Origin: Mactromeris polynyma
Lineage: Eukaryota > Mollusca > Bivalvia > Venerida > Mactridae
NCBI GenBank assembly: GCA_032209605.1
Contig: JASFXZ010000003.1
Span: forward strand, 28,422,762 to 28,486,761
Direction: 5' to 3'
DNA length: 64,000 bases
In this document: one piece after another, positions 31,401-46,400 of the stretch
Position numbering within the stretch: position 1 is the first letter of the stretch
Layout of the letters: every line of letters starts with the position of its first letter
Position numbers and translations under genes: made by a program
Notes under the pieces: generated by a model
Database searches by the model: none
The model's input: only the letters and a program-made list of their open reading frames with translations
What the model was told of the DNA's origin: nothing

Positions 31401-34400
31401 TTAATAAAACCATTATAATGCTTAGCTGCTACAATATTTCAATAATTTCAATGTATTTGAAATTTATGTAATTCACTTCTTACACTTACACTAATGTCAA
31501 CATTCTGTTCAAGAAGGATGATTATTTCAAGTGCTTCTGTGATAGACATACTACCTCCTTGTACTGCAGATATTTCCATACTGAAGTATATAATACGTAC
31601 ATGTTATAACACATGATTTCTCCATCAATATCGTACAGTATAATATTACATATAATATGGGGAGTGTATCACATTCAGTAAAATGCCATGCCACTCATGG
31701 TCTTATGTCATCCACAAGTTTGAAAAAGAACTCACATCAAAGCTTACTTCATTATATATACATTTACCACATTAATCTAACATTGTCTAGAGTTTATGTA
31801 TGCATTAACTGTGCCTTACAACAGTAACAGAAGCCATTCAATGCTTCATGTTTATACTGCATATATATATATAGTCCATTAAGGCTCCTGATCCAAAAGT
31901 TGCAGGTTCAACTCGGGCCATGGACAAGCTTCAATGTTTTCCCAACCCCCTACTTAGACTTTAGTACTGGTGAGAAACCAAGAATATAAGAACATGGTTC
32001 ACGATAGATGTATAATGAGCTAGATCCAGAAACTCAATTTTTTTAGTGAGAACTTTTACAACATGTATTGTCAATTTATGAGCAACATATGAATTCTATG
32101 AATATTTTTCTTTCAGTTTTTCTCAGACCATAAATTTGCTTCTCAACTCACCTTACAAATGTTAATGATAATATCAGATTAAATATTTTAGTGTCACTGA
32201 CACATGCTGTACCAATGAGGTCCAGATTACCACAATCTTGTCCATTCCAGTCACAGATATTATCCCACAAATTATTTAATTCCGAAAAAATTTCATTGAT
32301 TTGATTTTCCAAAGATACTAATGTGGTAGTAGTGAAGACTTTAGGGCAGGAAATAAGAAGTTCATATTGCATTGTAACTGTCACTTTATACAATGCAGGT
32401 TGAGGAGCTGAAAATAAAGCATTTGAAATACAAAATGTATCAAGTACTACTATTACTTTACAGAGCCTAGATACGGGTTAACAGTCACACCAAGTACATT
32501 TATGACATAATCTCGCCATACTTAAGTTGAGGGCAAAATGGTACAAAGTAGCTGATTCATGTGGGGAAGGTGTCAGCTGCTTGTTGAAGTCAGGGTTCCC
32601 ACAAATCATAGCCAATAAAATGCCCTGACCTTTCCCTGAGCAAATTCCATGTTTCTCTGACCAATCTATTGGTGTACACAGAAGCTTAATTGGTCATCTA
32701 AGAGCATGATAAATAAATGTTGGCCTCCATCCTCCCCTCCAAAATTATCAAAATGCAACATATATGCCCATTTCATTGATAGCCAAGTAAAAGTCATTTC
32801 CACCCATTACATTAAAGTATGGACGCAAATCTGAAGTCCTAAAACAATTCAACAACACTGAATTAGTGTTTATATATACAGGAATCAAAAGATATGGTTA
32901 AGTAACTTTTTGAAAAATTATATATGATTATAAACTGATAAATTAAATGTGTCATTATTGCTAAAAACATGTGCTATGTTAGGGTAAATAGTCAAGCTAA
33001 ATCTCACTTACTCTTTTTATATTATTTGATTATACCGTGACTGAGAGCATACAATATGTTGTGGTTGTTCACACAATTATTATGACAAAATAAACAGCTC
33101 AGAGTTCCCATAAATCATAGAAGATAGAATACCCCGACTTTTCCCTGACCTAACTATCTGTGTTTGAAGCTTAATTTGTCATCTAAGAGCATGATAAATA
33201 AATGTTGGCCTCCATTCTCCCCACAAGCCAACCCTCACCACCTCTCATGTTATAATGATAACTAAATGTATTACAGTAGTAGTGTAATGGCTTCTTTTTA
33301 ATTCTTATTTTTTCCCAAATTGCATTTGGTGCTATGATTCCAAATCCAACCCAAGTATTAAGTTTTTTTGCATCTTTTTTACCTCCCTTAGTGTTTCAGT
33401 TCTTCACTATAAGCTACATTATTAGGTACTATATAGAGATGCTTTTGTAGCCTACTATAATAAATGTAATGTCTTTTAACAAAATCCACCACTTATGGCT
33501 ATTCGAATTCAATTGACACTGAACTTTGATAAAAATGAGTGATCTTATACACTGAAAACTAGCTTATGACAATTTACCTGACGGTTACAATCAGAAACAT
33601 CAGCATACAGCGAGTGTGAAACAAAAGTGCATGAAACTATGGTATATTAATAGGTGGATAAGATAAGAAATAACTAAATAAATAAGTTGGTATCGATATT
33701 GAATCTTCTGAATTTGATGGGACACTTGTGGTATGTGAATAACTAAAATTGAGACAACACGTAAACATGAAAATATTTGGGAAAATGCAGATATTTGGAA
33801 AAGAATGTATTTACAACACTTCAAGGCTCTATAATTTGTTTTCAAAGACACTAAATGTCCCTGACTAATGGAAATGTTAAATTTTAATTGTCGACATAGG
33901 AAGTTAGTTGTCCAAGAAAATCGGCGAATTTGGTAACAAATAACCATACACAATGATAGCTCCACAGTCTAACATTATTAATCAAATGCATGTGTTTGAG
34001 AGATTCTAAGTTTTATCTTACAATTGAACAATTGCTGATGTTGGTTAGCTTTAAAAACAGCTTTGTCTGGGACTAACTTCTACTCAACTGTTAGTAGCCT
34101 GATTCAGCATTAGACTAGTACAGGACGTCGGGCTAGTGGATTTCTAGAGCCCTACCCTTATTGGGGACCTTAAGTAGCATGTTTGTCTATACCTACCAAC
34201 ACAAGATGGCAATGCTATTGTTGAAAATAGAAGTTTCGAATCCCACACTCCTAATGAACCGCACTGAATGTAATCAGGCAAAGGGGCAGGAAGAACAAAG
34301 GCAGGATCATTACATTTGACATTACAGAAACCTTGCCCATTAGAACATCTGGTTGCATTCACTGATTCATCAACATCAACATCAGGACACTCCTCATTAT

Positions 34401-37400
34401 CTGAAATACATAATTATCATATATTAAATAATACAGTACTGTTAAACACTATCATCAAATATTTCTACAACAGTTTCCAAGGCAACACTGTTGACATAGT
34501 TATAACATATTGGAACAAAGCCTAATGATGATAGTCATTGTAATAAGAATCTGTCAGACTTACTTTTATGATCTAAAAGATCTTTTATGGACGCATGTGT
34601 TGTTTAAAAATGTAAGCCACTAACGGCAATGACTATATCTACCAGTATTGCTAATTAAGGTTTAATCAACACAAATTCTAAGTCGTATTAGGCATTTTAC
34701 AGTTAAATATGTACGGTACTCTAGTAAGTTCATAGTAAGGTACATGAAGTACAAATGTATTATTATTAATATTTTAACGCAAAGTAAATTCACACAACGT
34801 GATATTCTTATTTCTTATAATAAGTTTTACTCTATTCTCTCTTTTCTTACTGAATTGAGTTGAACTGTTTATCCTTGCCACTGGAAAATCCCATATCGGC
34901 AAACGTATCATAGTTGTTGTTTTTTTATATTTTTTTGTATTATTTTAAACTTATTCCTACCGCTCTCTATAAACCTACTCAAGATTGTATTGACATTTCA
35001 GTCCCCTCTTTAGTTTGACAAACATTACTAGAAGGAGTATAAAACTATGAAAAAATGACCTGTTACACTTCTTTCATGAACTATCAATCTAATATGACTA
35101 TACTATTTTCCTAGCCATTATGTTATCATAGTCCATATTTTGATTTAATATCATAGTAATAATTACTAATTACTTTATATTTTAATGGATACCAATACCA
35201 CAAATTTCAAGCATCATATATGAGGTATTTCACAATGTTCCTTTCACTGTGAATGTGTTAGTGAGTGTCATTGCTGTACTTCTCTAAATTTACATTTATC
35301 TTTGTTATATTTTTTTGATTTTCAAAGATAATTGTTATATTTACCATATTTGTTTCTTTGTTTTATTAGTCTTTAAATTATTACCACAACATGCAATAAT
35401 GTGTAATTGACTACAGTACTATTTGTTAATCCCTTTTAACAAGTTCATGGTTTTATATGCATAATTATTTTACTACAAAAGTCCTGTAATGAAAGTTATA
35501 TAATGCGGTATATTACAAAGTAACAAAAACATATTGCTACCTAGGACCAATAAATACAGGGATAGACAACATAATTTTCGTCCAATAATCACGTCGTTGA
35601 TTCTATAGCGCATGCGCACTGTGATTGCTTACATTGTATGCGCCTAAATAGACAGTTTACTGATTATGACAAATTATTGCTAAATATAATATTCTTCAAT
35701 GGCATTTTAAAGCATAAATCCTGTCGTAAATTGGGATCTCACTTCTTATTCTGACTTGGAACATTCAGAAAATATCGGGACGTTGGGCATTTTTTCGTAT
35801 AAAGCGAGTAAAAACTTAGGTTATAGAAATGCTTTAAACGTTTTGTTATCATCATTATGGTGGTGTCCTTTTAAAAGATGACACATGGATATGTGTCAAG
35901 CAATACTTTTACCAGCATCTGTATGAACTAGTTGCCTGAATAATGTCATTAAAATGTTGCATTTTTGACAAAATCACCATTTTGTCGCTCTGACAGTGAT
36001 TATTGCGGCGGGTTTACATTTAAGTTTTTAAATATAACAATGGGTCGTTTGATTAATGACACATGGAAAAGTGCCAATATACATTTTATAACTATGTCTG
36101 TGCAAGGAAAAGATGTTAAAATACTGGTTGAAAATTATGTAGTTTTTTTTAATTTTCTATCCTGGCGCCATGATTTGCATATCCCTATTTATATTATAGG
36201 AAATTTTCCATCAACATTCAAGGTTGCTAAAATCACTCCACTTCATAAGAAAGGAGCTAAATCAGACAAAAATAACTATCGACCAATACATTTTTTACCA
36301 GCCCTTTCTAAAATAATTGAAAGACATGTATCAAATCATATGAAAACATTTTTGAACAAACACAAACGAACATCATTCTGGTTTTTGAAAATTCTTGCAA
36401 AAATGCATTAACTAATATGATTGATAGTTGTTTATCTGCAATTAATGACAATAATGTTGTTGGTACTATCTTTCTAGATTTTACAAAGGCATTTAATCCT
36501 GTCAATCACAATTTTCTTCCTCCTAGAAAAACTGAAACTTTATCATTTTGGTAGAAATTCTTTAAAATGATTTACATCCCATTTGTTGAACCATAAACAA
36601 AAAGTCAACTTTTTTGGAACATTTTCTGAATCCCAGGATGTTATTGCTGGTGTTCCCCAAGGATCGGTTCTTGGTCCATTGTTATTGTAATTTGTAGTTT
36701 TGATTTTGTTTCAGGTATCTGTGTTTAATTCTTTGTTTCTTTTGTTTTGTAATTTATTGTTGTTTAACGTATGTGTCATAGTTTTGTTGAGGCCCACATG
36801 GAAGATTGGGTTGTCCCACAAGAGCAGCCTTTTGAAATAAAGTTTTTATTATTATAATCATTATTATTATTATTAAGTAATGCATAAAGTTATAATCACA
36901 AAAATGTCAATTTTCTTAATTTTTTTAGGAAATATTTTTTGTGAAGGTAATCTCAAAATGACGACATTATTGTTATTTTATCAAACGTACCGGGTTTATT
37001 TTTTGCCAACTTACCCGAATCACATTAACTTGCCATAAATCTTACAAAAACAAAATTAAGTTATGCACAATTTTATAAGCAGAAAAAGGGCAATTCTATT
37101 AGCTTTTTATCATGCATATATTGTGAAAATTATGGTTAATTTAGAAAACACATGTCGAATTTTACAATATACCGTGCCGCTTTAAATCTTTAAGCAAGCA
37201 TTTAAATACGGATCACTCAAGACTAATCTATGAACGACAACATATTGATTTAACACATACAATTTGCCTATCCCTGTATATTGGTCCCAGTTGTTACTAT
37301 ACAATTGAATGTTTTCATTCTTTTTTTTCATGCATAAAGCAGCAATCTTTGACTTGTAAGGCTAATATTTTTCAGAGAAGAGGACCATTACTGTTTTTTG

Positions 37401-40400
37401 AAAGGCTAAAATGTTCACAAACGTGTCAATATTACACCATGTGACTATTGAGCAAAATAGAGCAAAGACCAAAAGGTGCCAATAATAGAGTATTTTAACT
37501 CACAGGTCAGAATAACTGGTTTGAGTTTGGTTATTTCAAACCAACAGTAGTCAAAGAATATGGACTAAATGGATAGAGTTTATTGGGACTTTGCAACCAG
37601 TTGGAATCATCCAGGACTTTCGACACAACCGAGTTCCAGCCAACGAGAGTCCACTGTATCAAATGTAAAATTTTAAACAATAACAATTGGTTACATAAGA
37701 ATTATTATGATAAAATAAAGGAAATATGGCATCATAATATTACTGTTGAGATTTCTGCCCAAGAGACACAGGTAAATGTAGATTTCTAAAATCTGTTTGG
37801 CATTCATTTAAAGCTTTTACAAACCAGCATCACATTGCTGTGAGCCCTTTCATGAAAAGGAATGTGATCAAAAATAAAATATAACAATCTGGCACATACT
37901 TACATCTGACATAAAGGATACCACGACATTCACCATAATGCATGTTCCCGTCTGTTGCAGTTATAACAATGGGATAATAGGCATTCTTCAAGGCTGGAAT
38001 AAAAAACGCAGTCATAAATCAAAGCATTTGTCACAATATTTATTAACTTTGAGACCCCAAAGGCGGACTAACCAAAGCACCATAATAAACTATGATGATC
38101 CTAGTGCGAATACAACCAGAACAAATATTATGTGTAAATTTATTGAATTACTAAATACTCATAAACTGTAAAAGAAGCTGAGTCATTGAGAAACAGGATT
38201 CTGAATTCCCATTCCAGTATCTGTAATGTACTGTATGTAGACAAGATAATATGCATATGTATAAATCATAAATAAAAGTTCTGTTCTGTTCCTAACAAGG
38301 AACTATGCCTAAAATACTGAGTTTTAATTAAATTACTATAACTATTTTGAGTTTATCCAGTTTGTTTAACCAGTTAAAGGAACATAATTTCACTTGGGTA
38401 AATTAGTTTTACTTAACATTTATATAAACTATTAACATATAAATAAACAGATATAGAAGAGGACCATGGCAGCCCTACATTACTCACCTGAGTACACTGC
38501 AATTGTGGCTGAATTAGACTAGCGTGCCAATAAATTGGTCTAGGCTAGGCTTATTCAAAATCCACTATGCAGTTTCGGAAAAGATGTTGTTTACATTTTC
38601 CACTATATGCATATATAGGGAAAGAAACCCTACTCAGCCATGTTGTTTGATGGAATTTAATAATTTATGCAATCTTGTAAGAGGACCACTATTTGATTAA
38701 GTAGTTGTCCAATTATGACAAATCTTGAAACAAATAATGCTTACACAATGCAATAAAAGATGAGTAGTATTTGGAAAACTAAATTCAGACATTTGTCGAA
38801 TCACATGCCATCAAAACAGACTTAGATGATTATCATTTATAACTGTCAAGAAATATTAGCCACAAATAATATGCATTTCTACAGTTAATTTTATGATGAG
38901 ACGTAATAAGGGTTTGAGTAGGAAAACTGTGACTTCTCAACGTTTTACAAGTTCTACTTGAGAAATTGCTTGAAAGGTATCTTACAATGCCTATCAGAGA
39001 AATTTCAATAACTTGTTTGTGTTGCTAACATCTCGGGTGGAACATGACAAAAACGAACAAAAGACCAATGAGGATCTGCTCTACTAGCTACAGTGTGCAC
39101 ATTGACATTTGATAAGCATTTTTCAGGGACAAGACATTTTTCAAAATTATTCCCTATATAACTCTAAGGAGCAATCTTGATAGGAGACCAATTAACAATG
39201 CTACAATTACCAAACATCAAAACCCTGTGCCATGCGGTTTAGGAGAAGAATTTCCCATGTAAGCCTATAGAAAACATGCAACCCCAGGGCGGGGCCAATT
39301 TTGACCCCAGATGTATAATTTGAACAATCTTTGTGGGGGACTACTAGAGAATGCTACATATCAAATATCAAAACTGGGTTTTCTGGGTTTTCTGGTTCTC
39401 GACAAGAAGATTTTCAAAGATATTCCCTATAAAAGTCTATATAAAGCGGAACCAATATTGACCATGTGGACATAATTTGAACAATCTTGGTAGAGGACCA
39501 CTAAACAATGTAACATACAAAATATGAAAGCTCTGGGTCGTATGGTTCTGGACAAGAAGATTTTAAAAGTTTTCAATTTACAACTAATTTTAGTTCCAGG
39601 TGATTATTTATGCAACAAGATGACCAAGGGGACCTTTGGCCAGTAGAACTAAAAATCAGGGCCCTATGTACATGTATTGTTATTATGAAATAAAAGAGAA
39701 AAATGAAAGACTTCTTTGCTTGCTTAATGCTTATATATGGTTTAGACAGAATTTCCCTAAAAAATTTCTTTTATTATTATATTATCTTGCCTATTTTCTA
39801 CATTTTGATTCTGTTAGTTATTTTATATTCCTTTTTATATTTGCAGCAGAAGAATTCAAGGGCATTAACGAAAATTTATTTGTTTTTTAAAACAATTCAA
39901 GCACTATTCAATGAGTATTTGGCTGTTACAAATTCAAGTCGTTTTCAAGACCTGTGCAAACCTTATTATATACAAGTAATATATTAATGGGCATCACAAG
40001 ACAGTGGTACTAATCTACAGAATTAGAGAAATGAGTGGAAAGGTTTCAATGCAAGTAATCTCCCTCAGGAGACTCCAAATCTCCCTCTTAAAAATCATGA
40101 AACACCCATTTAGCGATTCAAAATAGTTGGGAAGCTTATGACAATATTACACACCATATATAAAAGCTCTAGACCTTACGGTTTTTGAACAAGAACATTT
40201 TAAAAATTTACATTTTACATACCTATTTTAGCTCCTGTAACCTAATTTTGCAGCAGACGAGAATGCTTTATGCAACTTTGAAAGAGGGGCTACCCAAGGA
40301 CCATTCCAGTGAAGTTTGGATATAATCCATACAAGGGTTAATGGGGAGAGGTTTTGTAAAGAAAATGCAGCCTGGGACAGAACAATGGAATAAATTGACT

Positions 40401-43400
40401 GGAACATGTTTCACTGAAGGTGAAAATGCTACAGCATTGTAAGAAGACATAGGAGGAAACTAAAACCACCAGGAACGAAGTTATGGACAAGACACAAACC
40501 ACTATTATCAGTAAGGTTAAATAAGTTCTGAGGCGCCATTGACCTTGACAGTAGTAACCTGTCTTGTTAGTGACACGTATTCATCTTATGGTGGTCACTA
40601 ATGCCAAACTATTTCCTAATCGCACCATGAATGACAAAGATGTGGACAGGATATGAGCCACTATCATCAATTAGGCTTATAAAGCAAAACTGACAAAGTT
40701 CAGAGGCGCACAGAGACCTTGAAGCTAGGGACAACGACCATATGCAAGACAAGTCCTCACCTGTAATGGTCACTTCTACAAAATTATTTCAAAATCCAAC
40801 CATGAATGACAAAGTTATGGACCGGACACGAAGTACTATCATCAGTAAGGCTCACATAGCAAAACGAAGGTGTGCAGTGTCTTGTCCTTGACCTTGAAGT
40901 AAGAGACACCAGTCTTGTACCCAACACATCCTCATCCTAGGGGGATTTTTTTTAAATTATTTCGACATCCCACCATGAATGACAAAGATACGAACCGGAC
41001 ACATAATTGTGATGATATTGCAAAACCCCATATTCCCATAAGTCACAGCAATCTTGTGAATAACTTTTCCAAATCATTTGTGAGATGAATACAAGCAACT
41101 TTTTTCACAGTTAATGTGTGAATTAGTTCAGTAGATCGTCTGCAGTACCATGTAAGGTAAATAAGTTTAAACACTTGTTTATCGATTAGCTGAATGCATG
41201 TATCCTTCAAAAGTTCTACGATATAATGTTTTTTTTACATAATAAATAATACTAAATCAATATTGCGGTTGTACTTTACCTTCAGGTAAAGTATGATCAA
41301 TGGTCCAGTCAACATCTGCATCATGCTTTAGTTCCTCTAAAATCTGAGCAAAACCAGTGATATCAGCAAGCGATGTTATTCTCTCAGCTAATACATATTT
41401 AATATCATCTACAGCTGAACAATTCAACTGTGGGCTAATTAATGACCAATCTCCTGAAAAACAACATCTTGGAATCATAATCAACTTCAGAATATTCTGC
41501 ATATTACTAGAAGTACACGGTTATTCTTTTCTGGTTAATGTCACATTTTTTTACCACAACTTAAATTACTGGCATAAATTGTAAACTAAGCTAATAAGGA
41601 AAGTTGGGTGATTACAGTATAATCAGAGATTTAAAAATAAAGGCTTAATGACTGTTTAACTGAGCACTAAGATGTCCTGCTGTCTCATTTGTACAAACAT
41701 TACACTCTTTTTCAACCTCCAAAATATAATACAATAAAAATAAAATCTAATTGCAAGGCCCTGGTATGTATTCATTTCAGGTTTTTTAAGCTAAACCCTA
41801 TGGTAACAGTATTCAAAATAAGTAAATAGTTTATTATCATGACATATGTATAATCCACATGTTAAGATTGAGAATTGGGTTTATGAAATACTCCATCCAA
41901 CCCAGTGGGTTATATCACCTTTTGATGGAAGACATAAATAAGGATTAAATGTGTAAAAATACAAATGATAACAAAACATAAATGACATTTTCTACGAGAT
42001 TTTGCAGTTTAAAGAGATATTACCATCAATATGTAGTGAAAATTGGATCTGAAATGATCGCAATAAATGTTTTAGATCTTATATTATCATACAATCAATA
42101 TGCATTCTTGCAGGAGATGTTTTTTCTGACTCCTCTGAATATCATCACACATGGTACATAGTCTATCAGTCTTAGGTGCTCCAACACATCTTCTAGTCTC
42201 TACTGTTAGTACCATACATGATACCCTGTCAACTCACCTCTTTAAAAATAGGGATAAAGTCGGGCTATTTTTAAAAAAAAGTAGAGCAAAAGCAGGGATT
42301 TTATTGCCTAAATATAAGGAGAGTAGGGTTGATTCTTTACTTTTGGAATATCAGTAATGGTAAAAATTCACCACAAATTCTCTGTGATAGAACTCTGTGT
42401 GCTACATGCAGGTGAAATAAATATTTTGAGTGAATGCCTCAGATTTGAAAAAAAGTAGGGTTAGCAGGACGTACTCTTTCAAGATAAAGTAGGGAAAAAG
42501 TAGGGAGCAAGTAAAAAAGTAGGGAAAAGTAAGGCCTGACAGCCTGTAGTAATGGTCCTCACCAAAACTGACAGAGTAGCAATCATTCATGTTTATTTGT
42601 GAACTGTTAATCTTGGATTTCAATAATAACTTGGCTAAATTGTCCCATAGCTTACCTTGTATTTTGGACATATCGTTTTCAGTTACGACCTTACTAGCGG
42701 GTGTTAGCACATAATTCGACCAACACTGGACTGGAGCCTCCATAAATGTATAATCACCACTCGTAGCAAGTACAAATTCTGAAGCTGGAACTACTTGATT
42801 CCAAACAATTACATCTCTTAACTCAGCAATGTAACCATATGCCAAGTAATGCTGAGCACTAAATGGAGAATCAAACAAATAAGGTAATTATTTTGAAGAT
42901 AATAACAAAGGTAATTAAGAAGTAGTTATCATTCAAGGTGTACCATGGGTCTTTGTAGACTGGTGAGGGATTTGTAAACTGAGCAACCAAGGTTTAACAA
43001 GAGTATCGTTGGAAGCAAGGGATGCTCCCCGAATGCCCATTGTCAATGTAAAGGCAGACATTGTAATACACATGTTGATAGAAGGAAAAAATATTAACAA
43101 AGGCAGATAATTCAGTAAATATGGCAGGTGGGATTATGTTCTTGTGCCTTGCTTATTGCCAGCTATCTATATTTCATTTCAATCCCTACAGTACACTCCA
43201 AATTATGACCCAGACAAGCAATCAAAATAGAAACAAGGTAGTCTGAAAAGACAGCTACATCCGCCGCAAAAGTAAAGTTACAGTTTGGGTAGTAAACATG
43301 AGTTTTAACGTAACAAGGAGTACATTGGAAAAACGGTGTACTAGTGTGCTATTTAAATGTGGCAGCACAATCAAGGCAGGGGAAGGGTCCATGTAAGACA

Positions 43401-46400
43401 GTGGAAACACTCATGAAGGACAATCAAAGTTGGAATATAAGTGATCTATCGTTCCTCCCTGGATATGTTTCATGGGACAATCCTTCAAGCAGTTCAGGAT
43501 ATACAGAGCAAACATAAAATCCATCGTCTTGATAATATGAAGATTTGAATAGAGTTTCATGAACATCCTTCGAGCAGTTCATGAGACACATAATTCCAAT
43601 GTTCGAACAAGAGTGTAACAGACGGATGGACTGACGGACGGATTGGCCGGATTGACGGACAAAGTGGAGCATAAAAATTCCCTCACATGTCTATAAATGC
43701 CATACAGACCTGTTCCAAGGATGATAACTGACTTATCCACATGCTATTTTGTTCCAAATGGTCCATTTTGATATTCAGATTCGCAAAACACATTTGGAGG
43801 TACTTGTTCATTAAAAGTAGAATTTGAAGTGTCAGGTACTGCAAATGAATCTTTTAACATTGCTGTAGACTTTTATTTTATTTACGCCACATGCATGCAT
43901 GTATGTAACAGGGGATAAGTAAGTCTACATGAGACATTAACATTTAATTTGGTCTCAATGAATGTATCTGTATTCTTAAACTTGAACCAAGTCGAAACCA
44001 TAGATTCTATGCTTACAGGTGTACATATCACAAAAATAGTGTCTCTCAGTGATTTTTTTGTTCACTTTTACTGCCTAATTTCAGTTGTTTTCCCTAGCAT
44101 AAAAATAAAATAGTTTTTACTGAAGTTTTACCATCCTGAAAAGAGCACTTTGAGATGAAGAGGGAAAGTAATAATACATTCAGCAAAAGCAGGAAATCAA
44201 AACATTAAAAAGTAAATTAACCATGCTCTTATTTCCTCAAATTTGTGACTTATCGCGTATATTTTCCCAATTGAACAGGCACAGGCAGTAAAATTATTTT
44301 CAAAAAAAATCACTGTCTCTGAAAACAATACAAGTACCGCATGTAGATCAATTATTCTAGACCACTTGAGTAGTCTTTAAATGATAGAAAATATCACTTT
44401 CAAACACAAGAGAGTGTAGTTAATATCAGACGCCAAAATACAAAACAATCAGAGCAATGTAATATTAAGGTATTAACCAATCTGTCCATTTATAGCATTT
44501 ACAACACAGTTGTTTAATTGAATATGTATCAAATGATACTACATAACTTTCATTGGAAATATGCTAATATAACCATTTTAAGATCTTTGTTAAACTACAA
44601 CCACAAGCACTTAGTTGTAAATGAAACCATCCCTGATCAAGAGGCGACTACTGGTTAGTCATCCAGAAATCAGTCATCTACACTGATTTCAATATAAGTT
44701 GTAAGCTTATTTCAATAACCAAATTCAAATAATACTATACTAAACAAAGCAGTAATAGACTTTAGCAATCTTATTTTTGAAGAATGTAGTTTAAGAGTTA
44801 TGGATTACAGAACAATGATGAATTCATTTAAGAATGCAAATTCTCTCATATATTTCCCCTTCTTTCAAAACCTGCATGTTCGCAAGTATCCTCCTCTGTA
44901 GAAACAGGCAGATAGTCAAGTATATACCTTCCTCTCTACGTGCAGGTGGTATTCTAAAATGTTACACGTACATGCACATTCTCTGACATGTTTGCCTCTT
45001 TAAGTGCTTACAGATATACCCCCCCCCCCCACCTTAAATGGATGCCGATTCTTTGGCTGATCTTTCCAATTATTTAAATATTAAATGTGAGTGTCCCATC
45101 AGTTAATGCCATAAAAATGAGTAAACAAGCATGTGTTACCTGTGACCAGTGAGATTCAGAGTCCGTCCTAAATCTACAGAATCTTGAAAAGTGATTGCAT
45201 CAACTGTGGCTGACAAACTTCCATCAGGAGTAATGGACACTCCAAGGGTATGCCATTCACCATCCTTGATTTGCCCCCCAAAATTGTCATCAAAGTGAAT
45301 CTCACCAACAGGAATGTCATCAAATAAAACAAATATGCCCATGTCATTGATAGCCACATAAAAGTCATTTCCACCCTCTAGGTTAAAGTACGGACGGAAA
45401 TCTGGAGTCCTACAATAATGCAAAAACACCGAATTATTCATTATACATACAGGAATCAAAAAGATTGGTATGATAAAGTAACCTGTTGAGAAACAGTAAT
45501 GTTTTCTATATGAAATAAAAATCAAATGTGACATTATTGCTAAAAACATGTGTTATTTTAGGTAAATAGACAAGCTATATATCCTACTCACATACATTTT
45601 TTTTTTTATTTGATTATATTATATCATGACTGAGAAGCATACAATGCATCGTTATTCACACCTGTATTATGACATGATTACCAGCTGTAGTTGGCTCTAA
45701 TACTACAACTATTTGTTCTTATGCCAGACTTTGACAGTCAGTTCAATAAGTTTGGTCAATACTAAGTGAGAAAATCTTCAAATTCTGATTGAAATAATTC
45801 AAAAAGAAGAGTAGTAAATGTGTACTGACAAAATGGTACTGTTAGAAGCAAGTTAGAGGCTGACTGTCCCATATTCATTTGCCATATGAAATACATTGTA
45901 ATATACACAAGTGTATGTAAAATCCAACTTTAACAATGTATTTGGTCAAATTATTTACTTCATGGATGTAATCATATCTGACAGGCATTATCAGTGAATA
46001 AATTCATATTACATTTATATCAAATAATGTTTTTTTGGTAAATATCTAAACACTGAAGCATACAAAGTATGAAAAGGTCAGTAAATGATTTGTTTGCTTC
46101 CTACAAGAACTCCCTCTCTACAACAAACATTCAGACTGTCTCTGTTAAATTTGCCCAAAAGAGGGACCCACTGTATATATAATTTAACATTTATAAATAT
46201 TCAAATATTTATAGTACTGCAAATAAAAATACAGTAAAGTTATTGGTTAAAGGCTCGCATATAGTATTCTATTTACATGGAGCTGACAGGGTATATGACG
46301 TGTAAACTAATTTCCCCTTCATGCGCCTCATAACCATTTTCGCTGACGGCTCGAATTGAAAACTTTTATGCTTGATGTTTGCAAATTACTAGAAATTGAC

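Noticed and set aside
35605..35622. NRF-1-like palindrome GCGCATGCGCAC as a promoter
   Set aside because: Deep inside an intron with no exon or start nearby. Single short match.
39636..39987. Two overlapping hydrophobic open frames on the plus strand
   Set aside because: AT-driven Phe/Leu/Tyr/Ile composition inside a repeat-filled intron, no domain.
45019..45030. Homopolymer C and G tracts (also 49040, 54791)
   Set aside because: Simple mononucleotide runs without further structure.
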